From: JABWBR01 sp036741235
Lineage (GTDB): Bacteria; Bacteroidota; Bacteroidia; Chitinophagales; Saprospiraceae
NCBI GenBank assembly: GCA_036741235.1
Contig: DAINSQ010000073.1
Span: 1 to 23,740 of the forward strand
Reading direction: 5' to 3'
DNA: 23,740 nucleotides
Positions within the stretch are counted from its first letter, which is position 1, and the number at the start of each line of letters is the position of its first letter. Positions 1 to 6,665 of this stretch are shown in pieces. The notes beneath the pieces were generated by a model. The model was not told the DNA's origin. It searched no databases and saw nothing but the letters and a program-made list of their open reading frames with translations. A program made the position numbers and the translations under genes.

Positions 1-779
1 AGTTGCTCACCGCCCAGCAAAACCTGCTTTATCTACTCGACAACGACCCCGGCAATGTCGGTATGATCGAAGCGGCGGGCGAGCGACTGCGCCAATTGGG
101 CTTTACTGCCCAGCAGGAGCATCAATTGCGAAAAAGCAGAAAGCTGGTATACGCCGTCACGATTTACAGTCCATACAGCGGCCACCTCCACGACACCCCC
201 GGCGATATGCAGGCCGGCGGCGGCATGAACGAGGCCGCCACGCTCACCACGGCGCCGTTGCGCTTGCGGGAAGGCGACTATATCCAGCGCGGCAGCCCTG
301 TATTGACCGTCTACGATCCCGGCAAAGTTTGGGTATTGCTCAACATCTTCCCCGGCGACCTGCCGCTGGTCAGGGTGGGCGACAAAGTGCGCATACGCCC
401 GGAATCGGCGCCCGACCGCGATTTCCGCGCCCGGATCGACTACCTCGAGCCGGTATTGCGCGAAGGCAGCAAAGTAGCCCTGGCCCGGGTGTATGTCGAC
501 AATTCGGCATTGCAATTGCCTGTCGGCGACCGCGTAAGGGCCATCGTCTTTAGCAAATCGGTGGAAGGCTGGTGGTTGCCCGAAGACGCTGTGGTCGCCC
601 TGGGCGCCCGCGCAGGTGTCATGCTCAAAACCGGCGACGGCTACGAAACCCGGATTGTGCAGACCGGGCTTCGCGCCAACGGCAAAGTGCAAATCACCGG
701 CGGCTTGTCGCCCGCCGATAGCGTGGCCTCCAATGCCCAATTTTTGCTGGACAGCGATAGTTTTTTTACTACAAAATAA
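1..779 (+). CDS. RND efflux periplasmic adaptor (CusB/HlyD type), 5'-truncated
   Basis: This is the C-terminal 259 or so residues of a membrane-fusion protein that would link an inner-membrane RND pump to an outer-membrane TolC-type channel in the periplasm. The gene runs off the left edge; the first visible TTG at 3 is only an internal codon. Visible in the sequence are the end of the helical hairpin (residues about 1-45), a lipoyl/barrel-sandwich return strand (around IYSPYSGHL), a beta-barrel segment (VWVLLNIFPGDLPLVRVGDKVRI) and a membrane-proximal segment ending in GGLSPADSVASNAQFLLDS, the usual CusB-family tail. Only 10 nt separate it from the next adaptor, so the two are very probably co-transcribed. 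The efflux substrate cannot be read from this fragment; a metal is likely because of the neighbour. The pump and channel genes would lie upstream, outside the window. Confidence 0.85.
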   Translation, partial: LLTAQQNLLYLLDNDPGNVGMIEAAGERLRQLGFTAQQEHQLRKSRKLVYAVTIYSPYSGHLHDTPGDMQAGGGMNEAATLTTAPLRLREGDYIQRGSPVLTVYDPGKVWVLLNIFPGDLPLVRVGDKVRIRPESAPDRDFRARIDYLEPVLREGSKVALARVYVDNSALQLPVGDRVRAIVFSKSVEGWWLPEDAVVALGARAGVMLKTGDGYETRIVQTGLRANGKVQITGGLSPADSVASNAQFLLDSDSFFTTK

Positions 780-789
780 AAAAACAACC

Positions 790-1980
790 ATGCGATACCC
801 GCTTATATACCTCGTATTGATCGCACTGCTTGCAGCCTGCAAGCATGACCATAGCGCTCAGAGCGCCGACTCCGATGTATACTACACTTGCTCGATGGAT
901 CCGCAGGTAGTTGCCCACGAACCCGGCTTGTGTCCTATTTGTAAAATGCCGCTCACCCTCATGCGCAAGGGCAAAGGTTTAAAAGCAGGCGAAATACAAC
1001 TTACCGACCAGCAGATACAATTGGGCAATATCGCCTACGACACGGTGCGTTTGTCCGCCATCGGCGAAGAAAACGCCTTTACCGCCACACTGGCCGCCGA
1101 CCTCAACAAAACCTACACCCTCAGCGCGCGAATGAGCGGGCGCATCGACCGACTGTACGTGAAAACCGAAGGCGACAGGGTAGGGAAGGGGCAACGCATT
1201 TACGACCTCTATAGCGAGGAACTGCAAGCAGCCAAGCAGGAATACTTGTTGGCGTTGCAAAAACAAAAAACGCAGCAAAGCGCGCTGATCGACTACGGCG
1301 AACTGGCCCGGCAGGCCAGGCAAAAACTGCTGCTGTGGGGCATGCAGGAAAGGCAAATCGACGAGTTGGCCAAAAGCGGCCAGGTTGGCAACTATACGTC
1401 ATTTTATAGCTCTTACGATGGCTACGTGTTGGAAGTAAGCCAGGAAGAGGGCAATTACGTCATGGACGGCTCGCCGATACTGCGCCTCGCCGATTTGTCT
1501 TCGCTATGGGTAGAAGCGCAGGTGCATGTGAGCCGCTTGTCCGACCTGCGGCCCGGCAAACCCGTATCGGTGCGTTTGCCCGACTTCCCCGAGTTGGCAC
1601 TCGAAGGCCGCGTTGATTTTGTCAACCCCGAACTCAGCGCTGGCAGTCAGCTCAACCTCGTGCGCGTGGCTACCCCCAATCCGGGTATGCAACTGCGGCC
1701 TGGATTGCCGGCTACTATAACCGTACCTGGGAAGCCGCAACATGCGCTCACCCTGCCGTTGGCCGCCGTTATGCGCAGCGGCGATAATGCCCAGGTATGG
1801 CTGTATGCAGGGAATAATACTTTCAGAAGCGCTACGGTGTCTACAGGCCTGGAAACCGCCGACCGCATAGCTATTACCCACGGTCTTCAACCCGGCGACG
1901 TGGTAGTGACCAGTGGAGCCTATCTCCTGCAAAGCGAATATGTAATTAAACGCGGAGCAGCGCCGGGAGAGGGAGGGTGA
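790..1980 (+). CDS. CusB-like efflux adaptor lipoprotein with heavy-metal-binding domain
   Basis: This 396-residue periplasmic adaptor belongs to a metal RND efflux system. It starts at ATG 790 with a lipoprotein signal peptide: a hydrophobic stretch ending LLAAC, with the lipidated Cys at 17. A longer in-frame opening from 616 exists, but it lies inside the previous gene and would bury the signal peptide. Residues 31-57 form a heavy-metal-binding domain (YTCSMDP...PGLCPICKMPL) with Cys34, Cys48 and Cys51. A biotin/lipoyl-type strand (YTLSARMSGRIDRLYV), a helical hairpin (about residues 135-185) and beta-barrel domains follow, ending GLQPGDVVVTSGAYLLQSEYVIKR, as is typical of CusB. Family knowledge points to Cu(I)/Ag(I) or another soft metal; the exact ion is inference. 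The tail of this gene recurs, diverged, after the gap at 2201. Confidence 0.9.
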   Translation: MRYPLIYLVLIALLAACKHDHSAQSADSDVYYTCSMDPQVVAHEPGLCPICKMPLTLMRKGKGLKAGEIQLTDQQIQLGNIAYDTVRLSAIGEENAFTATLAADLNKTYTLSARMSGRIDRLYVKTEGDRVGKGQRIYDLYSEELQAAKQEYLLALQKQKTQQSALIDYGELARQARQKLLLWGMQERQIDELAKSGQVGNYTSFYSSYDGYVLEVSQEEGNYVMDGSPILRLADLSSLWVEAQVHVSRLSDLRPGKPVSVRLPDFPELALEGRVDFVNPELSAGSQLNLVRVATPNPGMQLRPGLPATITVPGKPQHALTLPLAAVMRSGDNAQVWLYAGNNTFRSATVSTGLETADRIAITHGLQPGDVVVTSGAYLLQSEYVIKRGAAPGEGG

Positions 1981-2078
1981 GAGGTACCCAAACCTACAAC
2001 CTACAACCTCCCCCCCTCGTACGACTAAATCATACATAAACAATTACTGAAAAATAAAAAAAATTGCGAAATTTGAAG

Positions 2079-2190
2079 ATGTCGAATCGTGCTATTATCA
2101 AGAAAATCAAAAAAATGCTGCGTTTGGATACAGCGACTTTTCCGGAAATAAGCACAGCGCGACTTTGCTTGCGGCAGTTGTCGCCTGACG
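2079..2190 (+). pseudogene. GNAT acetyltransferase 5' fragment (copy 1), cut by gap
   Basis: From ATG 2079, 37 residues of a GNAT-family acetyltransferase can be read before the N run. They match the start of the complete gene at 2410: MSNRAIIKK against MPIRVIINK, then an identical FPEISTARLCLRQLSPD. The fragment has no stop or frameshift, so it may be the intact start of a real second gene rather than a decayed one. 'Pseudogene' here only means that the gene is incomplete in this assembly. A TTG 15 nt upstream is conserved in both copies and could be an alternative start. Confidence 0.6.
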
Positions 2191-2200
2191 NNNNNNNNNN
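2191..2200. other. Assembly gap (10 N)
   Basis: Ten N mark a scaffold join of unknown true length. Homologous but non-identical sequence lies on either side, so up to a whole adaptor gene, or a whole efflux operon, may be missing here. Confidence 0.95.
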
Positions 2201-2295
2201 CCAGCGGACTACAGGCCGGTGATGTGGTTGTGACCAGCGGCGCATATCTGTTGCAAAGCGAATATGTAATTAAACGGGGAGCGGCGCCGGAGTGA
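2201..2295 (+). pseudogene. CusB-like adaptor 3' fragment (copy 2), 5' end lost in gap
   Basis: The first 31 readable codons after the gap encode SGLQAGDVVVTSGAYLLQSE followed by YVIKRGAAPE and a TGA at 2293-2295. This is the C-terminus of an adaptor nearly identical in protein sequence to the one ending at 1980, with 13 synonymous changes and one replacement over 28 codons. That pattern indicates that the copy has been kept functional by selection. It ends five residues earlier than copy 1 (PE against PGEGG). The gene is probably intact in the organism and truncated only by the assembly. Confidence 0.7.
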
Positions 2296-2312
2296 GAGGG
2301 AGAGAGGGGTAC

Positions 2313-2329
2313 TAAACCTATAAACAAAC
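2313..2329 (+). repeat. 17-nt interspersed repeat unit (second site)
   Basis: This is the exact partner of 20471-20487. It is followed by CTACAACCTACAACC; a similar CTACAACC tandem lies in the spacer at about 1993-2009 after copy 1 of the adaptor. Confidence 0.5.
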
Positions 2330-2409
2330 CTACAACCTACAACCGACCGTACGGCTAAACCTTAAGTAAACAATTCCCCAAAAAAAAAATTAAATTGCGA
2401 AATTTGGAC

Positions 2410-2994
2410 ATGCCTATTCGCGTCATCATCAACAAACTTAGAAAAATGCTGCGTATAGACTCCAAATCTTTTCCGGAAATAAGCACAGCGCGACTTTGCT
2501 TGCGGCAGTTGTCGCCTGACGATGCGCCGGCGATATTCGCCCTGCGCACCGACCCCGAAGTCAACCAATACCTCGAAAGGCCGCTATTGCGTCGGCTGGA
2601 AGAAGCGCAGGACGTCATTCAATCGCTCAATCAGGGCGTAGCCAACAACAGTTGGATATTTTGGGCTATTGCCTTAAAAGACAACAACCAACTCATCGGC
2701 ACCATCTGCATTTGGAACATCTCCAGAATCAACTCCAGCGCCGATATAGGTTATGAGCTGCTCCCCGGTTACCAGGGTAAAGGTATCATGCAAGAAGCGC
2801 TCTCGCAGGTGTTGGATTTTGGCTTTCAAAAAATGCAACTAAATAAACTACAAGCATTTACACATAAAAATAATAATAAATCATTACAACTTTTGCAAAA
2901 AAACGGTTTTTCCAGAGACGAACAAGTAGAAGAACAAGAACACGCCGGCGAAAAAGGCCTGGTGGTGTATTCAAGAGAGCGATTAAGAAGATAG
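2410..2994 (+). CDS. GNAT family N-acetyltransferase (RimJ/RimL-like)
   Basis: This 194-residue cytoplasmic acetyltransferase would transfer acetyl from acetyl-CoA to an unknown amine. It starts with a basic stretch, then STARLCLRQLSPDDAPAIFA, the usual opening strand and helix of the RimJ/RimL (Acetyltransf_3) subgroup. Motif A is IGYELLPGYQGKGI (about residues 113-126), in which Q-G-K-G-I forms the pyrophosphate-binding loop. The later NNNKSLQLLQKNGF is the typical helix before the last strands. I chose ATG 2410 because it aligns with ATG 2079 in the upstream copy; TTG 2395 is an alternative adding five residues. The gene follows an efflux adaptor fragment and converges on the desaturase gene. 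Substrates of this subgroup (ribosomal proteins, antibiotics, small amines) cannot be told apart from sequence. Confidence 0.88.
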   Translation: MPIRVIINKLRKMLRIDSKSFPEISTARLCLRQLSPDDAPAIFALRTDPEVNQYLERPLLRRLEEAQDVIQSLNQGVANNSWIFWAIALKDNNQLIGTICIWNISRINSSADIGYELLPGYQGKGIMQEALSQVLDFGFQKMQLNKLQAFTHKNNNKSLQLLQKNGFSRDEQVEEQEHAGEKGLVVYSRERLRR

Positions 2995-3046
2995 GCGCTG
3001 AACAACCGGTATTGGGGCTTGAAACCTGTCAAACCTGCATCAAATT

Positions 3047-4249
3047 TTAAACCGAAGATCGATATACCAGTTGGTAATACCTGTCTTTTACCGGCGATAC
3101 GCTTATTAATATCAATAAGGAAATAGACAGTATGATAAAACAGACCGGGTAATGCAGCAAGGCGCAAACAAAAGCTATTAACTGCCATAAGCGCGCTATT
3201 TCAAGGTAAAACACCCATCTTTTTTGTTCTAAAACAGCGCCGCAAATGATAAGTGTGGATATGATAAATATAAAAACTTCCGCTCTGACTAAATAGCCAA
3301 TCCCTGGATAACCATACATTAAGCTGCATAATAATACCAGCGATAACACAACCTGCGCGTTGATATAATTTTTAAACCCAGGATACATTCGCAGATTTTT
3401 TCGTTTCAGCAATAAGCGTTCCAGCACAGGCCGGATATTGGGATCCATCTTTGCCGGAGAGCCAAATACAACTTCCCATTTTTCGCGCCAGTTTTTTTTA
3501 GTGCGGGCCAACATATATATTTCTGCATAATAGTGGAAATGCTGCCATAAAAAACTGTGGCTTTTCAATGGATGTGTCAACCCATAAACCGGTTTTTCTT
3601 CCTCAATTTGATAAGTACCGAATAGTTTATCCCAAAAGACAAATACATCGCCATAATTTTTATCAAGATATTGTTCATTGGCAGCGTGGTGTACTCGATG
3701 AAGGGATGGAGTAATGAAAATATGCTCCAGCACTCCCAGCTTGCCTATCATTTGCGTATGGGTAAAAAAAGAATAGGCGCCGTGAAAAAACAGCATACCG
3801 ATTACCATTTCCGGATTAAATCCTGTAAGAGGTAAAACGCACCAAAACGCAGTTCGAATGAAAGCCTGAAATATAGTAATACGCGCGGCTACCGACAGGT
3901 TGAAATCTTCGCTTTGGTGATGTACAATATGTGCGGCCCAAAAAAAATTGACCTCGTGCCCAAGACGATGATACCAATACCAGATAAAATCGGTAATCAA
4001 TAGCAATAAGATCCAGGCAACCCAATTCGGGGTGATTTCAAAAATAGCATAATTCGTATATATGTAGTTGTAAATCCCGTAAAATGAAGATGCTACAAAT
4101 AAAGACGTTAAGCGCTCGCAGATACCGACACTCAGGTTTGAAATAAAATTACCATATTGAAAAACGTCATTTCGCTTATTATAAATGGCGTATATGTATT
4201 CGGCAGCAATAAAGAAGAGTACAATAATGATACTTAAAGCGGATACCAT
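3047..4249 (-). CDS. Sterol desaturase / fatty acid hydroxylase family membrane protein (AGMO-like)
   Basis: This 400-residue integral membrane di-iron oxygenase has the full histidine signature: HRLGH (94-98), HIVHH (107-111) and HRVHH (184-188), plus His155 and His164 between them. Hydrophobic segments lie near 1-20, 75-92, 125-160, and again at 300-390. Layout and length, with a second membrane block after the catalytic domain, resemble alkylglycerol monooxygenase (TMEM195/AGMO) and its bacterial relatives more than short sterol desaturases; this is judged from memory of the family. AGMO cleaves alkyl ether bonds using tetrahydrobiopterin; the substrate here is not known. It lies 49 nt downstream of an Rrf2-type regulator on the same strand and is probably co-transcribed with it. 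Codon use looks more A/T-rich than in neighbouring genes. Confidence 0.85.
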   Translation of the reverse strand: MVSALSIIIVLFFIAAEYIYAIYNKRNDVFQYGNFISNLSVGICERLTSLFVASSFYGIYNYIYTNYAIFEITPNWVAWILLLLITDFIWYWYHRLGHEVNFFWAAHIVHHQSEDFNLSVAARITIFQAFIRTAFWCVLPLTGFNPEMVIGMLFFHGAYSFFTHTQMIGKLGVLEHIFITPSLHRVHHAANEQYLDKNYGDVFVFWDKLFGTYQIEEEKPVYGLTHPLKSHSFLWQHFHYYAEIYMLARTKKNWREKWEVVFGSPAKMDPNIRPVLERLLLKRKNLRMYPGFKNYINAQVVLSLVLLCSLMYGYPGIGYLVRAEVFIFIISTLIICGAVLEQKRWVFYLEIARLWQLIAFVCALLHYPVCFIILSISLLILISVSPVKDRYYQLVYRSSV

Positions 4250-4298
4250 AACATATAGTTTTAATTCCTGATAGTTGCCAATAATCCATCATAGCCGA

Positions 4299-4736
4299 TT
4301 AATCCTGTATAAGCTTGCTTTCTCTTTCTACCAGATCGGCAATACTGGTATTAGAGAGAATGCGGAGACTGGAATCTCGAACCTCCGTCATGATATCGCG
4401 CAAACTGCAAGCGGCTTCGTTGGCGCATTCGTCGCATGATTCGTAGTAATGAAGGCTTACGCAAGGCAACATGGCAATGGGCCCTCCTGTGATGCGTATT
4501 ATATTGCTCAACATGATTTTCTCGGGGTGAATGGATAAGTAATAGCCGCCATTCATGCCTTTTTTACTGTGCAAAAAACCGTTGTTGCGCAGCTCCGACA
4601 ATATGGTTTCGAGAAATTTCCGGGGAATACGCTCGCTTTCTGCAATCTCGGAAACGGGTACCAATGTCTTGGAGCTATATTGTTTGGTTAATGCCGCCAA
4701 GGCCTTTATCGCGTATATGGTCTTTTTCGATAACAT
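4299..4736 (-). CDS. Rrf2 family transcriptional regulator, probable Fe-S sensor
   Basis: This 145-residue DNA-binding protein opens with the Rrf2 winged-helix (MLSKKTIYAIKALAALTKQY, VPVSEIAESERIPRKFLETI, LHSKKGMNGGYYL). A central cysteine set, Cys92, Cys101, Cys104 and Cys110, matches the place where IscR/NsrR-type members bind an Fe-S cluster, so redox, NO or iron sensing is likely; the exact signal is inference. IscR itself uses three cysteines, so one of the four may not be a ligand. It is first in the transcript leading to the AGMO-like gene. A palindrome and a TAnnTTTG box lie directly upstream, suggesting autoregulation. It lacks neighbouring isc/suf genes, so it is not simply named iscR. 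Confidence 0.88.
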   Translation of the reverse strand: MLSKKTIYAIKALAALTKQYSSKTLVPVSEIAESERIPRKFLETILSELRNNGFLHSKKGMNGGYYLSIHPEKIMLSNIIRITGGPIAMLPCVSLHYYESCDECANEAACSLRDIMTEVRDSSLRILSNTSIADLVERESKLIQD

Positions 4737-4741
4737 AGAAA

Positions 4742-4749
4742 CAAAAATA
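4742..4749 (-). promoter_or_regulatory. Putative -7 box for the Rrf2 gene
   Basis: On the minus strand the sequence reads TATTTTTG, an exact TAnnTTTG box, ending 5 nt before the ATG at 4736. Transcription would then start at or very near the start codon, giving a nearly leaderless mRNA. No clear TTG lies at the expected -33 spacing. Confidence 0.4.
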
Positions 4750-4761
4750 TAAATACCTCTT

Positions 4762-4786
4762 AATTCCTATAAGTTTAGTAGGATTT
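4762..4786. promoter_or_regulatory. Imperfect palindrome, candidate Rrf2 operator
   Basis: The arms AATTCCTA and TAGGATTT flank a 9-nt centre; 7 of 8 positions pair, with TCCTA/TAGGA perfect. It lies just upstream of the -7 box, where the -33 element would be, so a bound regulator would block RNA polymerase. Assignment to this Rrf2 protein is inference from position. Confidence 0.35.
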
Positions 4787-4892
4787 TTTTTAACCAGCGA
4801 ATGTAACTTATCAAGCTTCACAGCTCAATCCGGTAATCGTTCGGCCTGTAAATCCATCCCCTACCGCAACCCATCCCCTTTCTCGTTTATCT

Positions 4893-5552
4893 CTATTCCT
4901 CATGGCGCAAACTCCCCCTTACAATTCCATACTGCGCTCCCAAATACGTTATCATGATAAAAAACGGCGCCAGGGGCAGGGGCGTATAAAACTTGTTGAC
5001 GGCCAATAAACTATCGGATATCACAAAGGCGGCCGCGCCCAATACGATCCAGCGGGCGGCGCCGGCAGGCCAATATGCCCAACCGCGAATGGCCGTGGCC
5101 ATCATAGCGCCGATGACGAAGCCGTATACCAGCACAGGTATTTTTAGCGCTTGCAGGTGAGGGAATAACAAACTCATTAGCCCTGTTAAATAAACGATCA
5201 GCAATACCCAGGCCCACCACTGGTAATTTCTTGCGCGGGCGTATTGAGATATAGTCTTGTTAAACAACAAGATATAACATACGTGGGCAATCAAAAAGGC
5301 GACCAGGCCGCCGATAAAAAACAACTCTCCCTTATGGGCAAAAAGCAAAACGACATCGCCGATCCAGGAGAAAAAGAGAGCGGCGATCAGCAGGCTGCGA
5401 AAAGGAGCAGCGCCGGCTTGCCATACCGCCATGATCAATAATGGCAATAACAAGGGTTTGGTGTAAGCGGCTGCCGCCGGCCACGCCAATAAGCTGAGCA
5501 AATGTAAACCACTGATGAGGACGAAAAGAAGAAAAAATCTGGCGCCGGTCAT
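4893..5552 (-). CDS. Lysoplasmalogenase family protein (YhhN/TMEM86)
   Basis: This 219-residue polytopic membrane protein has about eight hydrophobic segments and the conserved YhhN-family landmarks in order: YTKPLLLPLL (31-40), FFSWIGDVVLLF (60-71), FLIAHVCY (86-93), YGFVIGAMMATA, GAAAFVISDSLLAVNKF and ITYLGAQYGIV near the end. The paired acidic residues (Asp66 and the Asp in SDSLLAVNKF) are the ones usually proposed as catalytic. Members hydrolyse the vinyl-ether bond of lysoplasmalogen to a fatty aldehyde and a glycerophospho-headgroup. It is on the same strand as, and 156 nt upstream of, the Rrf2/AGMO-like pair, with its own spacing, so co-transcription is uncertain. A TATCTTTC sequence (minus strand, 5571-5578) may be its -7 box. 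Confidence 0.88.
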   Translation of the reverse strand: MTGARFFLLFVLISGLHLLSLLAWPAAAAYTKPLLLPLLIMAVWQAGAAPFRSLLIAALFFSWIGDVVLLFAHKGELFFIGGLVAFLIAHVCYILLFNKTISQYARARNYQWWAWVLLIVYLTGLMSLLFPHLQALKIPVLVYGFVIGAMMATAIRGWAYWPAGAARWIVLGAAAFVISDSLLAVNKFYTPLPLAPFFIMITYLGAQYGIVRGSLRHEE

Positions 5553-5697
5553 GTCGTTTTGTTTTTTCGGGAAAGATAATAATTATTGGCAGGCCGCGAG
5601 AACTTACCGGTTAAGGTTTGTTTGTCGAATCCTTTTGTATCTCTGTTGGTTTCTCTTTTACAGCGCTAAGCGCACAGGGAAAATCCCAAACATACCC

Positions 5698-5705
5698 TAT
5701 CTTTA
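5698..5705 (+). promoter_or_regulatory. Putative -7 box for the SUMF1-type gene
   Basis: TATCTTTA lies 21 nt before ATG 5727, one base off TAnnTTTG and at the same distance from the start codon as the boxes before asnS and the amidohydrolase gene. No TTG at proper spacing was seen. Confidence 0.3.
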
Positions 5706-5726
5706 TAGTCGCAAAAAACAATAATC

Positions 5727-6665
5727 ATGCGCCAGTTTTTAGCTATCATATGCCTTGCTGCCTGCCTGCGGGTCGGCGCCCAGCCCACGCCCTACAGCCT
5801 TGATACTACAACCATTCCTGGTACCGATGTCAGCTTTCAACTTGTATACCTGCCGGGCGGCACTTATCAGATGGGAGAAGATCAACAACATTCCGTAACG
5901 CTTGATCCTTTTTGGATAGGCGTGAAGGAAGTGACCTACGAAGCGTTCGCTTTATTTCAATTTCGCGACAACGACAACGACGCCAGCGTATGGAAGGAGG
6001 GCCGGTTCAAAGCCGATGCGGTGTTGCGCCCCACGCCGCAATATATCGATTTCACTTTCGGCATGGGCACAAAAGGGGGATTTCCGGCAGTGAGTATGAC
6101 CCAACAGGGCGCGCTTCGCTATTGCCAATGGCTGTATCAAAAAACCGGCGTATTTTACCGCCTGCCCACCGAAGCCGAATGGGAATACGCCTGCCGAACA
6201 GGCGCTGCAGGGCCGCTGCCCGCAGGTGTGAACGCCGAAAATATCCAGGATTTCGCCTGGCTATTTGAAAACAGCTTCGAAAAGTATCAACCCACCGGAC
6301 AAAAAAAACCCAATACGTGGGGCCTCTACGATATGCTGGGAAATGTGTCGGAATGGACGCTGGACCAATACGCCGACGACTATTTTGACCGCATCGGCGC
6401 TCAAACCGATAACCCCGTAATCGTACCCACCCAACGACACAGCCGTACAGTTCGCGGCGGCTCTTACGATACTTTTGCACAAGATTGCTCCTGCACCCGT
6501 CGCCAAAAATCCGATCCGCGCTGGCAACAGCGCGACCCACAGATCCCTAAAAGCAAGTGGTGGAATACGGATTCTCCGTTTCTGGGTTTTCGACTGGTAA
6601 GACCCGGAAAAACGCCCCCGGCAACGGAAGTGGAGGCGTTTTTCCGGGAAATGATCAGGGAGTAA
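5727..6665 (+). CDS. Exported SUMF1 / formylglycine-generating-enzyme-fold protein
   Basis: This 312-residue protein has a signal peptide (about residues 1-18, cleaved near VGAQ) and so acts in the periplasm or outside the cell. The SUMF1 fold is clear: VYLPGGTYQMG (40-50), VKEVTYEAFALF, FPAVSMTQQGALRYCQWL (119-136), YRLPTEAEWEYACRTG (144-159), WGLYDMLGNVSEWT (198-211), RTVRGGSYDT (240-249) and SPFLGFRLV (283-291). In true formylglycine-generating enzymes the active site after GSY carries two copper-binding cysteines; here the first position is Thr249 and only Cys254 (with Cys256 nearby) remains, so sulfatase activation is doubtful. Bacteroidota use the same fold in gliding/T9SS proteins (GldJ, GldK). 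The stop overlaps the convergent surface-protein gene by 11 nt. No sulfatase gene is nearby. Confidence 0.85.
   Translation: MRQFLAIICLAACLRVGAQPTPYSLDTTTIPGTDVSFQLVYLPGGTYQMGEDQQHSVTLDPFWIGVKEVTYEAFALFQFRDNDNDASVWKEGRFKADAVLRPTPQYIDFTFGMGTKGGFPAVSMTQQGALRYCQWLYQKTGVFYRLPTEAEWEYACRTGAAGPLPAGVNAENIQDFAWLFENSFEKYQPTGQKKPNTWGLYDMLGNVSEWTLDQYADDYFDRIGAQTDNPVIVPTQRHSRTVRGGSYDTFAQDCSCTRRQKSDPRWQQRDPQIPKSKWWNTDSPFLGFRLVRPGKTPPATEVEAFFREMIRE

Larger units (their letters stand above)
1881..2521 (+). repeat. Diverged direct duplication interrupted by an assembly gap
   Basis: The order [adaptor 3' end, spacer, GNAT 5' end] occurs twice. Copy 1 is 1881-2190 and copy 2 is 2205-2521, with the 10-N gap between them. 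The adaptor tails differ at 14 of 84 aligned bases, but only one change (Pro/Ala) alters the protein. The spacers share AACCTACAACCTACAACC and AAATTGCGAAATTTG. The GNAT 5' ends differ over about 58 nt and are then identical over 54 nt (2137-2190 and 2468-2521). The copies are too different to be a sequencing artefact of one locus. They could be true tandem paralogues or two related genomes joined by the scaffolder. Confidence 0.8.

Noticed and set aside
616..789. Upstream extension of the second adaptor gene
   Set aside because: It would overlap the first adaptor in another frame and place a clear lipoprotein signal peptide in the middle of the protein; ATG 790 is preferred.
4299..4736. Naming the Rrf2 gene iscR or nsrR
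   Set aside because: The cysteine spacing (92, 101, 104, 110) matches neither exactly and there are no isc, suf or NO-detoxification genes alongside.
5727..6665. Calling this gene a sulfatase-activating formylglycine-generating enzyme
   Set aside because: One of the two key cysteines is missing and no sulfatase gene is nearby; only the fold is claimed.
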